Assembly (NCBI GenBank): GCA_011799875.1
Contig: CM022302.1
Coordinates: forward strand, 53,426,456 to 53,490,455
Length of the DNA stretch: 64,000 nt
Reading direction: 5' to 3'
DNA from: Thinopyrum elongatum
Lineage: Eukaryota; Streptophyta; Magnoliopsida; Poales; Poaceae
The notes below the pieces were generated by a model. That model searched no databases, was not told where the DNA came from, and saw nothing but the letters and a program-made list of their open reading frames with translations. Both the position numbers and the translations under genes were made by a program. Of this stretch, positions 1 to 11,535 are shown in pieces. The number at the start of each line of letters is the position of its first letter. The first letter of the stretch is position 1.

Positions 1-41
1 TAGTTCTCATTGAACAACATATAGGTCTCTAGAGCATCTAA

Positions 42-290
42 TTAAACCATACATTGAAACAATGTAAAACATTTCAATGCAACAACAAATGCGATAATAA
101 TCGCAACTAAGGTAACAATTGATCCAACGGCATAATGATACCAAGCCTCAGTATGAATGGCATATTTTCTAATCTTTCTAATCTTCAAGTGCATTGCATC
201 CATCTTGATCTTGGGATCATCGACGACATCCGCAATATGCAACTCCAATCTCATCTTCTCCTCCTCAATTCTTTTAAATTTTTTCTTCAA
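42..290 (-). CDS. CACTA-associated small membrane ORF (82 aa)
   Basis: The predicted protein of 82 residues has a basic, charged N-terminal half (a KKKFKR start, then a Lys/Arg/Ile-rich helix). The C-terminal half is one strongly hydrophobic stretch at about residues 53-76 that looks like a single membrane helix. Similar small ORFs are common near the ends of Triticeae CACTA elements; their role is unknown to me. It may be the last exon of a longer gene, because an upstream reading frame at about 800-621 on the same strand ends in a good splice donor (GTGAGC, bases 619-614). No enzyme motif is visible. This is probably a transposon gene piece rather than a host gene. Confidence 0.45.
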   Translation of the reverse strand: MKKKFKRIEEEKMRLELHIADVVDDPKIKMDAMHLKIRKIRKYAIHTEAWYHYAVGSIVTLVAIIIAFVVALKCFTLFQCMV

Positions 291-889
291 GTAATTGTTT
301 TCTTTTTCAACTAAATTTAACCTCTCGACAATAGGGTCGGTTGGAATTTCTGGTTCACATACCTCTTAGATAAAAACATCGATATCACGTTGGTCGGCAT
401 AATTGTCATAAACACTAAATGAAACAAATAGTTATAAAAGATAATATATACCACATCCGAATCATAGACACGACGAGGGCCGACGGAGGCGGATACCAAA
501 ACCATCGCACTATATAATAACAAACAATAATAAAAGTAAGAAAATTATACAAGTATCTATCTAAATCATACAAGTAAGAATTTTTTTCTTTTAGAAAGAA
601 GATTAGAACAGGAGGCTCACCACGGTGGTGCCGGCGATGAGATCGGCGCAGGCGATCGACGGCAGTGAGGACGGGGATGGGACAGGACGAACCGCCAAAC
701 CTAGACAAATCTTGAGGAAAATGGAGCTTGGACAAGGAGCTTCGAGAGGAGAAAGCTTAAGTGTGGCTCGGGCATTTCATCGAACACCTCATGTGTATAG
801 GAGGTGAGCTAGAGCACCACAAAGCTCTCCCACGACCGGCCAAAAAAACAGAGCAGTGGCTCTGCTCACGGGCAGGGGCGGGGGTATAT

Positions 890-1191
890 ATAGGCCTCTC
901 TTTGGTCCTGGTTTGTGGCTAACACCAGGACCAAAGGACAACCTTTGGTCTCGGTTCTAGCCACCAACCGGGACTAAAGGTTGTGGGCCAGGAGCGAGGC
1001 CCATTGGTCCCGGTTCGTGTCTGGAACCGGGACCAAAGGGGTCAGACGAACCGGGACCAATGGCTCCCAAGGCCCGGCGGTGCCCTGGCCTCACGAACCG
1101 GGACTGATGCCCCCTTTGGTACCAGTTCGTGAGTGAACTGGAATTAATGCCCTTACACAGGCGTCAACCAAAGCCCTGTTTTCTACTAGTG
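890..1191. repeat. CACTA subterminal repeat array and terminal inverted repeat
   Basis: Alternating direct and inverted copies of a motif close to TTTGGTCCCGGTT / AACCGGGACCAAA occur at about 900-1140, followed by the terminal repeat at about 1173-1191. In this superfamily such arrays are the binding sites for the element's DNA-binding protein. Confidence 0.8.
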
Positions 1192-2058
1192 TGGGTTGCT
1201 AGTAGTGTTGATTACATCTTCTAGTTGATGCTAGTTGGTTTATTTGGTGGAAGATTATATGTTCAGATCTATTATACTATTCAATACCCCTCTGATCTTG
1301 GACATGAATATGATTTGTGAGTAGTTACTTTTGTTCTTGAGGACATGGGAGAAGTCTTATCATAAGTAATCAGGTGAATTTGGTATTCGTTTGATATTTT
1401 GATGATATGTATGTTGTTGATTCTCTTAGTGGTGTCATGTGAACGTCGACTACATGACACTTCACCATCTTTGGGCCTAAGGGAATGCATTGTGGAGTAG
1501 TAATTAGATGATGGGTTGCTAGAGTGACAAAAGCTTAAACCCTAGTTTATGCGCTATTCCATAAGGGGCTGATTTGGATCCATATGTTTAATGCTATGGT
1601 TAGATTTATCTTAACTCTTCTTTCGTAGTTGCGGATGCTTGCGAGAGGGGTTAATCATAAGTGGGAGGCTTGTTCAAGTAAGAACAGCACCCAAGCACTG
1701 GTCCACCCACATATCAAATTATCAAAGTAGCGAACGTGAATCAAACAAACATGATGAAAGTGACTAGATGAAATTCCCATGTGTCATCGAGAAGGCTTTG
1801 CTTATTATAAGAGATCGTTCCGGCTTGCCCTTTGCTACCAAAAGGATTGGGCCACCTTGCTGCACCCTTTGTTACTATTTCTACTTTTCACTTGTTACAA
1901 ATTATCTTGCTATCAAACTACTCGTTACCGATAATTTCAGTGCTTGCAGAAAATACCTTGCTGAAAACCGCTTGTCATTTCCTTCTACTCCTTGTTCGGT
2001 TCGACGCTCTTACTTATCGAAAGGACTAACATTGATCCCCTATACTTGTGGGTCATCA
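1192..2058 (+). repeat. 5' LTR of element A, left-truncated
   Basis: This matches the last 867 bp of the 3' LTR (39511-40377) with no net length change. It ends ...GGGTCATCA just before the primer-binding site. The missing 5' part (about 660 bp by comparison with the 3' LTR) lies beyond the CACTA element. ORFs seen here are chance frames of an LTR. Confidence 0.9.
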
Positions 2059-2069
2059 AGACTCTTTTC

Positions 2070-2085
2070 TGGCGCTGCTGCCGGG
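2070..2085 (+). other. Primer-binding site of element A
   Basis: TGGCGCTGCTGCCGGG lies 11 bp after the LTR end. It differs slightly from TGGCGCCGTTGCCGGG, the complement of the tRNA-Asp 3' end, which is the usual Athila-lineage primer site. Confidence 0.75.
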
Positions 2086-2164
2086 TAGTGAAGCGCCTTT
2101 GGTGAGAGGAATTTGGTAAGGAAACATTTATATTACGTGCTGAAATTTATTGTCACTTGTCACT

Positions 2165-2669
2165 ATGGAAAGTAATCCTTTGAGGGGTTTGTTCGGGGTA
2201 TCTTCACCTCGACCGGAAGCACAAATAGCTGCTCATCAACCTACTGCACCTACTGAAAAATATTTATTATGATATTCCTTCGGGTATGATTGAGAAACTG
2301 CTAGCTAACCCTTATGTAGGAGATGGAACAATACATCCTGATATGCACCCGATCTATGTGGATTAAATTTGTGGATTATTTAAGCTTGTAGGTTTATCCA
2401 GAGATGGAGTTAAGAAGAAAGTATTCCCTTTATCTTTGTAGGGAAAGGCATTGACATGGTATAGGCTATGTGATGATACCGATACATGGGACTGGAACCG
2501 GTTGAAGCTGGAATTCCACCAGAAATTTTATCCTATTCACTTGGTTCGTCGTGATTGGAATTATATATATAATTTTTGGCCTCGTGAAGGAGAAAGCATC
2601 GCTCAAGCTTGGGGGAGGCTTAAGTATATGCTGCATACATGCCCCAATCATGAGCTCTCAAGGGAAATT
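2165..2669 (+). pseudogene. Gag of element A, 5' part (split by element B)
   Basis: An ATG about 80 bp after the primer-binding site opens the Gag region (MESNPLRG...). A frame break near 2265 and stops near 2365 and 2440 follow. From 2451 the frame is open and carries the retrotransposon Gag core: a GKALTWY motif, then W...F...FY and a WGRLKYML-like stretch near the end. The frame stops only because element B is inserted at 2670; the same frame resumes at 30227 after the AAATT duplication. This is the structural capsid protein that packages retrotransposon RNA. The copy is dead through stops, frameshifts and the insertion. Confidence 0.75.
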
Positions 2670-5600
2670 TGTACGCCCAAGATGCAATTCTATCCCAATC
2701 ACGTGATGAACTCATGATTGGGGCACAGTCGCATTTCGGATGAGTAGCAAGGTGGCATACAAATTCATACAACCAAGTGAATAGATAGAATATGAGATCC
2801 AGGCAACACTTGCCCCAGAATAGCATAAATATGACAATCATCATACAATCATTCATGCATAATTAGTGTCCGACTACGGACTAGATAGAAAAAGAAAATC
2901 CACCCTGCTACTAGGCCCACGGATACTCCGACTAGGTCCTCAACTGATCTTCCGGGTAAGTAACATAGAAACATCCACGATCTTCATCGAACTCCCACTG
3001 GAGCTCAGTGGCATCTCCTGCATCGGACTCAACGGTACCCGCAATTGTGTTTCTAGTATTCTGTGAGCCACGGGGACTCAGCAATCACATCACCCACGGT
3101 ATCAAGACTAACAAAGCTTAAATGGGTAAGGCAAGGATAAGTGGTGGAGTTGCAGCAAGCACTAAGCATAAGTATGGTGCCTATCTTACGAATACAGGAA
3201 CAAGGTGAGAAGCTATGAGAACGGTCGCCAACTGGTAATGATCAAGAAGTGATCCTGAACTACTTACGTTCAAACATAACCCCACCGTGTTCTCTTCCCG
3301 AACCTCGTCGAAAAGAGACCATCACGGTTACACACGCGGTTGGTGTATTTTAAAGAGTTTAGTGTCAAGTTCACTACAACCGGATATTAGAAACTCCCAT
3401 CTGCCACATAACCGCGGGCACGGCTTTCGAAAGATCAAACCCTACAGGGGTGTCCCTACTTGGCCCATGACAAGCTCTCACGATCAACGGAGGAAAATCC
3501 TCCTTCCGGAACAACCCGATCAAGCTCGGAATCCCGGTTCACAAGACATTTCGACAATCGTAAAACAAAACCAGCAAGACCTCCCGACGTGCCGACACCC
3601 TGATAGTAGCCGCGCATATCTCGTCTCAGGCCACGATCGGATGGGACATCATACGAGTAAAACTAGACCTCGAGTTTCCCCGGGGTGGCCCCGCAGTCTA
3701 CCCGGTTTGGACCAACACTCATGAGGAGCACTGGCCCGGGTTGTTGATTAAGAATCCTCGGGTTAATTACACCCTATGCAAGTTTTAGTTGTTATTAGGC
3801 AAATGGTAAAACCAAAGTTGGGCCTTGCTGGAAGAGTTTTATTCAAAGCGAACAGTCAAGGGGGGCCCATAAACCCCGACCGTGTTAGGAACGCAAAAAC
3901 AAGGAACATAACACCGGTATAACGGAAACTAAGGTGGCAAGAGTGGAACAAAACACCAAGCAAAAGGCCAAGCCTTCCACCCTTTTACCAAGTATATAGA
4001 TGCATTAATTAAATAAGAGATATTGTGATATCCCAAGATATCCATTTCCCAACATGGAAGAACCTGCACTACACCTGCAACTAGCAACGCTATAAGAGGG
4101 GCTGAGCAAAAGCGGTAACATAGCCAAACAACGGTTTGCTAGGAAGGTGGGTTAGAGGCTTTTCATGGCAATATGGGAGGCTTGGTAAACAAGTGGTAGG
4201 TAGCACGACATAGCGATAGAACGAACAACTAGCAAGCAAAGATAGAAGTGATATCGGGGGTAATGATCATCTTACCTGAATTATCCTCAGAGGGAACGAA
4301 AGCTTGCTCCTCGTGAACGTACTCGATAGGGTCCTCGTTCACGAAATCATCTCCCGGCTCACCCCAAAGCAAGAACACAAGCAACGGAACAACAATCAAT
4401 CACGGTGCAATGCGCAAACAACATGATGCAAGACATGACATGGGATGCAAGATATGATGTGCAACGCATATGGGTGCTCCGGAAGGGGAAATGATGAATA
4501 TGGCACCATCTGGGTAATCCAAGCATGCCACTAGATATATTGGAAGATTTCGGTTGAAATCGATATAAAGATCACCGGAATCGGATGCACGGTTTGAAAA
4601 TGACAAGCAAAACAAAATGCAATGCAATCTGTTTAAAACAGCAATATGGCCACTTGGATGCAACATGTAGATATGCTACAGCACTCCAACATGAAAACAA
4701 AAGGCATGGCAGTGAAGTACATGTCAAGCACTACAAAACATGATTACTGAGCTAGTGCTGGAAACTACTAGAACCTGCTTAAAAAATCATGGCAAGATTG
4801 CAAATGATAACAGGGTTACAGACTTTGCAGAATTTCAATGAACATGCAAAACAGATTCATGTGGGCATGTTTACAAGCTTGTGGCACTCATCACAGTGCA
4901 CTTTATGGCATGGAATAAAATCTAGCATGAATTAGACATGAAGATGAAGCTATACATATGCAAAACTACCATATAGCATGTTTGAATTTAATCACACAAA
5001 AATGACAAAACAACAATGTAATGTAAAATGGCATGTGTGCAAACTTGCTCAAATGAAGAAACGTATGCCACCAATGGATTCCTTGGATTTTTCTAGCCCG
5101 AAAACATATATAATATGTTAGGGTTCTTATAGAAAAATCCCCACAAATACTATAAGTGAGAATCTGCATAAAATGGAAATGAGCAGAAATGGCATTTTCC
5201 TTTTTGGAAACGTCCAGAAATGGAAAGATTCCACTTCCTGAAATGGAATAGTCGCTGGGATAAAATAAATAAAAGGAAAAAAACAAGGACGGGGCGTTTA
5301 GTCTATGGCAGGTGGGTCCTGCCTGTCAAGGACGGGGGAATTTAAACCGCGCTCGCGGGGGATCGAACCCGGGTCTCCCCGGTGCGGGCGTGCGTGATCA
5401 ACCACTGGGCTACGGCAAGGCTGGTGACAGGAGGGGGGCTCGGGTTCTTAAGAGAGAGCCCAGAGTCGAGCTCCTCTGTTTAGAGAGAGAAGACGACGAC
5501 TGCAACGACGGCGCCGGCGAGGGCAGTCGTGGCGACGGCGGGGCTAGAAAGGCCGTGGCGGGTGTGCGGGATAGAAAGGGGAGCGTGAGTGTGGTCACGC

Positions 5601-6976
5601 GCGCGCAACAGAGGGTTGGTTGCCGATCTGCTAAAGGCCTCGGGTGCACGGGGTGCAGCGGATCAGCAAAACGCTAAGGTTTTCAGACTTTGCCGGAGCA
5701 GCGAGAGCGCGACGCGAACCCGACCCTAGCGACGTCTACGGCGACTGATATGCGGCAGGAGAAGAGAAAGGGGGAGCAGGTATACCTAACTCACCCTAGG
5801 ACTCGGCGAGGCTGACGGATAGGCGCCGGAGGCGACCGGAGCGAGCTCTGATCTTGGCGAAGATGCTGTCCGTGAAGCAGGGGAGGAAGAGAGCGACGGG
5901 GAGGTAGATCCAGGGGTCGTGGCGTCATGTGCATTGTGGTAGAAGGACGCAGGGGCGTCGGAGCCGCGACGTGGACGGCTACCCCGAGCTCGAGCTCTTG
6001 CTCAGCTGGAGCATGGGAGACAGGGCGACCGCGTGGCGTGGCTAGCCTTACCTAGCGGCGGCGAGGGAAGAAGATGAGGGGGATCGGTCGAGGAGGAACC
6101 CTAGGGCACCGGGGACATGTTATATAGGGCTAGCGATGCTTCTCCGGCCGTCAAATCGACCGGACGTCGACGTGGCGTGTCTGGATGTCCTGCCGTACAG
6201 GGAAGACGATGCTCTTGTCGCTAGCGGGCTGGATGGGCTGCTGCTGCTACGGTTGGGCTGCAGGTAAGGGAGAGGCCCAAGTGGGATCGCTGGGAAGTCT
6301 CTCTCTCCCTTCTTCTTTTCTTTAAATCTTTTCTTCAAGCAGAAAAGCAAGAAAAAGGCCAGAGAGCAAGGCAATGAAATAGGATGAGATAAAAATATAT
6401 CTGAGGTCCTGAATTTATGAAGCATTTGAATAAATTGCTTTGGGCACTTTTAGAGGTAGAAAAATAAAACAAGTTTGAATATGATTCAAACTTGAGGCAT
6501 TTTTGAACCTAACCAAAACAACTTCAAAAGAGCTGAAATTTGGCAGAGAGGTTTATACCATGGTATGAGACTATTGGGGAAAAGTTGGACATTAATGGAG
6601 GAGGGTAAAATGTCACTTGCAAAAATAAAAGAAGGGAGAAGGGAAGGTAATGATGCAAGGGATATTTGCAAGATGACAATGCACAACAACATAGCAATGA
6701 TCATGATGCATCACATGGTGGGATAAGCAAAATGACAATGATGCACAAATGCAATATGGCAAGTGGTGAGTAATGCATAGCAAGGAATATGATGCACCAC
6801 ATGATAACAACATGAATGAGCAAATACAATATGACAAGCTAAGCATGGCAAAAGCAATACATAAAGCAACAAACAAAACCAAATGGAGCCACAAATGAAG
6901 GAACCCACTTGGAATTAGATGAGGATCAAGTTGGATATATTGCCCAATAGGGAAGTGTTACAAATGGGGTGTTACA
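2670..6976 (-). repeat. 3' LTR of element B (4,307 bp)
   Basis: Direct repeat of 25889-30221 with scattered substitutions and several indels. For example, about 40 bp near 4830-4860 is absent in the other copy, and the other copy has about 30 extra bp near 29170. A TATA box (ttatatagg, 6120-6128, minus strand) and a tRNA-like segment (5359-5412) are inside. ORFs in this LTR, including hydrophobic ones near 6600-6900 in low-complexity sequence, look like chance frames. Confidence 0.92.
5359..5412 (-). other. tRNA-like Pol III promoter segment inside the B LTR
   Basis: On the minus strand an A-box-like TAGCCCAGTGG (5412-5402) is followed about 31 bp later by a B-box-like GGGTTCGATCCC (5370-5359). 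This is the spacing of an internal Pol III type 2 promoter. The T-arm can form, but the flanks do not pair as an acceptor stem. It is therefore a tRNA-derived (SINE-like) remnant rather than a functional tRNA. The same segment is in the other LTR at 28569-28622. Confidence 0.6.
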
Positions 6977-6990
6977 ACTCTCCTCCACTA
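6977..6990 (-). other. Polypurine tract of element B
   Basis: On the minus strand GTGGAGGAGAGT directly abuts the LTR start TGTAACACCCC. This is the expected plus-strand DNA priming site next to the 3' LTR. Confidence 0.7.
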
Positions 6991-7012
6991 CAAAAAGATC
7001 TCGTCCCGAGAT

Positions 7013-8689
7013 CTAGGATTGAAAGAACTCCGAATATTCAGAACGGAGGTGATCCTCGCGGTCCCAAGTAGCTTCTTGGTCGGAATGGTGAGACCACCTA
7101 ACTTTCAAGAACTTGATCGACTTGTTGCGAGTTTTGCGCTCGGTTTCTTGAAGAATGGCAACGGGAAGGTCATGATAAGACAAGTCCTCTTGGAGGTCAA
7201 TCTCTTCGAAGTTGATAGTGCGCTCGGGCGTCTTGAAGCACTTGCGGAGTTGAGTCACGTGAAACACATCATGCACATTTGAGAAGTTGGGAGGGAGCTC
7301 AAGTTGATAGGTGAGGTCGCCACTTTTGCCAACAATCTTGAAAGGACCCACACATCTTGGGGCAAGCTTCCCTTTGATACCGAAGCGTTGAGTGCCTTTC
7401 ATTGGAGAGACTCGGAGATAGACATGGTCTCCAATCTTGAAAGCCATTTCACGGTGCTTGCTATCATAGTAACACTTCTGATATGATTGCGCGGCTTCGA
7501 GATTTTCACGGATGACTTTACACATTTCTTCAGCTTCTGTGATCAAGTCGTTGCCAAGAAGTTGGTGTTCACCAGTTTTGGACCAATTGAGAGGAGTACG
7601 GCACTTTCTGCCATATAGAATTTCGAAAGGGGCCTCGCCCGAACTTGCTTGGTAGCTGTTGTTGTTGGAGAACACGGCATACGGGAGGCAATCTTCCCAC
7701 TTCATGCCGAAAGAGATGACACAAGCTCTTAGCATATCATCAAGGATTTGATTGACTCTCTTGACTTGGCCACTCGTTTGAGGATGAAAGGCCGTGCTGA
7801 AACGAATGTTGGTGCCCATTGCCTTCTGGAAGGAGTCCCAGAACTTGGAAGTGAAAATGCTTCCGCGGTCTGAGGAAATCAATTTAGGAATCCCATGCAA
7901 CGAGACAATTCTGGAGGTGTATAGCTCTTCCAGCTGAGCTGTTGTGATAGATCCTTTGATTGGAAGAAAATGAGCCACTTTTGTAAGCTTGTCAATGACA
8001 GCGAAGATAGCATCATTCCCTCGCTTGGACTTGGGAAAACCGGTGACAAAGTCCATTTCGATATGGTCGAACTTCCATTCTGGTATAGCAAGAGGTTGGA
8101 GGAGTCCTGCTGGACGCTGGAGTTCTGCTTTCACGCTACGGCAGACATCACATTCTTTCACGAATTGAGCAATCTCTCGCTTCATTCGTGACCACCAGAA
8201 CGTTTGATTGAGGTCATGATAAATCTTAGTACTGCCTAGATGGATTGAAAGGAGAGAATTGTGCGCTTCATTCATTATGACCTTCCTTAGATCACCTTTA
8301 GGAACCACTAACCGGTCTTCGAAGAAGAAGGTATCTTTGTCATCAATGTGATAGCACTTGTATTTGGATAAGCCCTTGGCAACACCATCTTTCACCTTCT
8401 TCACCATAGGGTCGAGGAGTTGTGCTTCACGAATTTGGTCTTCCAAAGTTGGAGTAACTTGAAGGTTGGCAAGAAAACCTTGAGGAACAACTTGGAGGTT
8501 GAGTTTGTGGAAAGCTTCACAAAGATCAGGTTGGAATGGCTTGAGAATTAAGCTGTTGCAATAAGCCTTTCTGCTCAAAGCATCTGCAATCATATTTGCC
8601 TTGCCTGGAGTATATTCAATGCTTGGATTGTACTCTTGGATCATTTCGACCCAACGAGTTTGCCGGAGGTTGAGGTTGGCTTGAGTGAA
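7013..8689 (-). pseudogene. Element B integrase with C-terminal chromodomain
   Basis: This is the last part of Pol. In order it carries the HHCC zinc region (ending ECDVC), the integrase core, the GPY-type C-terminal region (KLAPRCVGPFKI), and a chromodomain-like tail (LKVRWSHHSDQEATW). The tail is thought to steer integration to particular chromatin. The first two catalytic aspartates are visible (EMDFVTGFP and SSDRGSIF). The position of the catalytic glutamate (usual context GQTERVNQ) reads GQVKRVNQ here, so Glu is replaced by Lys at 7760-7762. With that change the enzyme should be inactive. The open frame of 543 residues starts near 8644. Compensating frameshifts near 8690 and 8755 separate it from RNase H. 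Confidence 0.9.
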
Positions 8690-9739
8690 ATATATTTGAG
8701 GCTCTTGTGATCGGTGAAAATGTCCACTTGCCTACCCAACAATAGATGTCTCCATGTGAAAGGCATGGACAACTGCCACCAACTCAATATCGTGAGTGGG
8801 GTAGTTCCTCTCGTTTGGCTTCAACTGACGAGAAGTGTAGGCCACTACTTTCCTTTCTTGCATAAGAACAGCACCGAGACCTTGCAATGAAGCATCACAA
8901 AATACTTGGTAGGGCTTGGACTCATCAGGAGGACTAAGGACCGGAGCTGTGATGAGTTTCTCTTTGAGTGTATTAAAGGCAACATCACACTCAGGAGTCC
9001 AGTAGTACTTGACATTCTTCTGGAGGAGGTTGGACAGAGGCTTAGCAATTTTCGAGAAGTTCTCCACAAACCTTCGGTAATAACTTGCAAGCCTGAGGAA
9101 ACTTCGAAGCTGCTTGATGTTCTGAGGAGGCTCCCAGTTGACAATGGAAGCAACCTTTTTCGGATTGAAAGAAATGCCTCTGGCAGAGATGATGTGACCA
9201 AGATAAAGAACTTCATCAAGCCAAAATTCACATTTAGAGAACTTTGCGTAGAATTGATACTCTCTGAGCTTGTCGAGCATGAATCGCAAATGCTTGGCAT
9301 GATCCTTTTTATTCTCGGAGAACACCAGGATATCATCGAGATACACCAGGACGAATTCATTGGTGTAGGGGTTGAAGATGAAGTTCATCATTCTCGAGAA
9401 GGTTGGAGGGGCATTTGCAGGCCCGAAAGACATGACAGTATATTCGTAAGAACCAAAGCTCGTTCTGAAAGCTGTCTTTGGGATATCTTCTTCACGAATG
9501 CGAATCTGGTGATACCCCATACGGAGGTCAAGCTTGGAAAACACCTTTGCACCTTTGAGTTGCTCGAACAATTCATTGATATTGGGAAGTGGATATTTAT
9601 TCTTGATTGTCTTCTTGTTCAATGGGCGGTAATCGACGCAAAGTCGTTCCGTGCCATTTTTCTTCTGGACAAACAGAACACCACATCCCCAAGGAGAAGA
9701 ACTTGGTCTGATCAAACCCAGACGCTATTGTTCATCGAG
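8690..9739 (-). pseudogene. Element B reverse transcriptase and RNase H
   Basis: This part starts after the stop pair at 9728-9742 and contains the Gypsy RT motifs: [47 protein letters not shown] and the catalytic [10 protein letters not shown]. An RNase H region follows ([15 protein letters not shown]...VAYTSRQL). The function is synthesis of element cDNA from RNA and removal of the RNA strand. The continuous frame (8732-9715) ends early because a one-base shift before WRHLLLG turns the RNase H tail into a stop at 8732. A second shift near 8690 restores the frame for integrase. The RT itself looks intact apart from the stops upstream. Confidence 0.9.
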
Positions 9740-10712
9740 CTATTTCTTCAATTCTTTCAGCTCTTCTGGCCCAAGGTTGTAGGGGCACTTGCAAACGGGT
9801 TCTGTACCGGGCTCAAGGTCAATAACGAACTCAACTGGCCGGTGAGGAGGCATACCCGGAAGCTCTTCTGGAAAGACATCTTGATACTCACAAACAACTA
9901 GAATTTGAGAAATAGCGTTGATCTCGCCTTTCTCATTGAGAGAGAACAACTGAATGGTTTCATCATGAGCGGCAAAGATAATCACATCTTCAGAAGGATG
10001 AGTCAATTTAATCTCCTTGGCAGCACAATCAAGAAAAGCCTTATGCTTAGAAAGCCAACCCATGCCAAGAATGAGATCAATATTGGAATTGCCTAGAACA
10101 ATTGGGGAAGCCAGAAATTCATAATTACTCATCTTGACGGTGACATCAGGAGCTATCAAACTAGAAGTCATAAGCTTTCCTGGGGAAACAACTTGCATAA
10201 CTCTTGGCAAAACCTCTGTGTCAACATTGTGCTTGGATGCAAACGGATATGACATGAAAGAAAGCGATGCACCAGAATTGAACAATACTTTTGCCGAAAA
10301 AGATTTAACTGAGAGATTACCCATGATCACATCAGTAGAATCCTCTGCTTGAGCTGAATTCATCATGTTCACCTTTGCATACTTTGGATTGTGCTTGAAA
10401 ACTGCATTGCTTGCTGATCTGACAGGAGGAGGAGGCGGAAGGCGCCTCTGGTTGGTGCACTTGTTGGAGTAGTGTCCTTTCATACCACACTTGTGACAAG
10501 TGACTTCTGAAAGTGGACGAAAAGGTGGAGGAGGACCGCCTGTCCTTGGAGCTTGAGACTGAGACTTGTTCTGATAGCTTGGGTTGGGTAGGTGGGAAGA
10601 TCCACGGCCACCTGACTGCTTCTGCTGATGGGGCAGACGAAACGGAGGAGGTGGAGGAAGACAAAACTTCTGCTGCTTTGATACCACCTGAGAGGAAGAC
10701 GAAGAGTGGACT
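9740..10712 (-). pseudogene. Element B Gag C-terminal zinc knuckle and protease
   Basis: This part resumes B's gag to the left of the inserted element C. A proline/glutamine-rich linker leads to a nucleic-acid-binding zinc knuckle CHKCGMKGHYSNKC (CX2CX4HX4C). The aspartic protease follows. Its active site, normally D-S-G, reads LFNSGASLSF: the catalytic Asp is Asn (codon 10277-10279, a G-to-A change). The second conserved region (DLILGMGWL) is present. The frame then runs toward RT (PVEFVIDLEPGTEPV) and ends at a stop at 9740-9742, with another stop 12 bp on. It processed the Gag-Pol polyprotein in its ancestor; this copy should be inactive. Confidence 0.88.
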
Positions 10713-10717
10713 GCATC

Positions 10718-11257
10718 TGTCGTGGAATCATCACGGCAGATGTCCTAGTGTGAGGACTTAGTCGTGGAGCCATCGCAATGAGGTTAGCTTAAAGGGGTTA
10801 ATCAGGACAAAGGACACGGGGAGTTTATACTGGTTCGGCCCCATGCGGTGAAGGTGAAAGCCTAATCCAGTTTGAGGTGGTATTGCTAGGGTTTTGATGA
10901 CCAGGGAGCGAATACGCTTAACCTGGCTCTCGATCTGTTGTCTCTTGTCCCTAAACCGCCGCCAGGTCATCCCTTTATATACACAGGTTGACGCCCGGCG
11001 GTTCACAGAATCCTGGCCAGCTCATAAACGTGTCCGGCTGGGTATCCCCTCTTTCCTATCTTACAATACAAGTCATATACTTATGGCGGTTTACATCTAT
11101 GGGCCCTAACTCGCCTTTGGGCTTTGGGCCTTCTTATTAAGTCTCCTTCGTAAGTTGCCATCTTCTATGTCTTCATGGGCTTCAATACAGGTAAATTACT
11201 ATGAGCATAACCCGGCCCCTCCTGGGCGGTTTATACTCAATAGTTATATCCCCAACA
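10718..11257 (-). repeat. 3' LTR of element C
   Basis: On the minus strand TGTTGGGG...CCACGACA, 540 bp, identical in length to the 5' LTR. A TATA-like tgtatataaag is present near 10975. The overlapping ORF at 10758-11006 is a chance LTR frame. Confidence 0.93.
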
Positions 11258-11272
11258 TTAGGCCCCAGGTTG
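11258..11272 (-). other. Polypurine tract of element C
   Basis: On the minus strand ...CCTGGGGCCTAA abuts the LTR start TGTTGGGG. It is purine-rich but imperfect. Confidence 0.5.
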
Positions 11273-11535
11273 ATTTGAACTTGTTCATGTCAATCTTCAA
11301 CACTTAGGAAAATTCCTTCTTCATTACCTTCGCAAAAATTTGTAACTCGCCGTGACGTCATCTTCCGAGATCATAATAACCCGCCATGACATCACCTGTC
11401 ATTAATTTTATAAACATCCAGAAATCATATATGCATCTCCTTTTTAATGAACCTCCGAAAATCAAGGCGTCAGTCCTGTCACATATCCAATTTGGAGCTC
11501 CTCGATTCCCGCGCATGTCACTTATCCATTCACCG

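Larger units (their letters stand above)
1..1191. mobile_element. CACTA DNA transposon, Caspar-like, one terminal part
   Basis: The right end reads, on the minus strand, CACTAGTAGAAAACAGGGC, a CACTA terminal inverted repeat ending at 1191. It is preceded by a dense array of TTTGGTCCCGGTT-like subterminal motifs, typical of Triticeae Caspar elements. The next three bases (TGG, 1192-1194) are the probable target-site duplication. The host is the 5' LTR of Athila-type element A, because the sequence resumes at 1192 exactly where A's intact 3' LTR has 39511. The other end and the transposase lie to the left of the window. Confidence 0.85.

Noticed and set aside
5359..5440. Functional tRNA gene
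   Set aside because: A and B boxes are present but the acceptor stem does not pair, so I call it tRNA-like only.
6613..6908. Hydrophobic, Cys/His-rich ORFs in the B LTR (also near 29859-30153)
   Set aside because: They come from low-complexity ATG/CAT-rich LTR sequence on the antisense strand and have no known motif.
8906..9901. 331-aa plus-strand ORF
   Set aside because: Shadow of the minus-strand RT/RNase H of element B, which has clear motifs.
10758..11006. 82-aa ORF in the C LTR, also at 23556-23804
   Set aside because: It is kept in both LTRs simply because they are direct repeats; no motif or other support.
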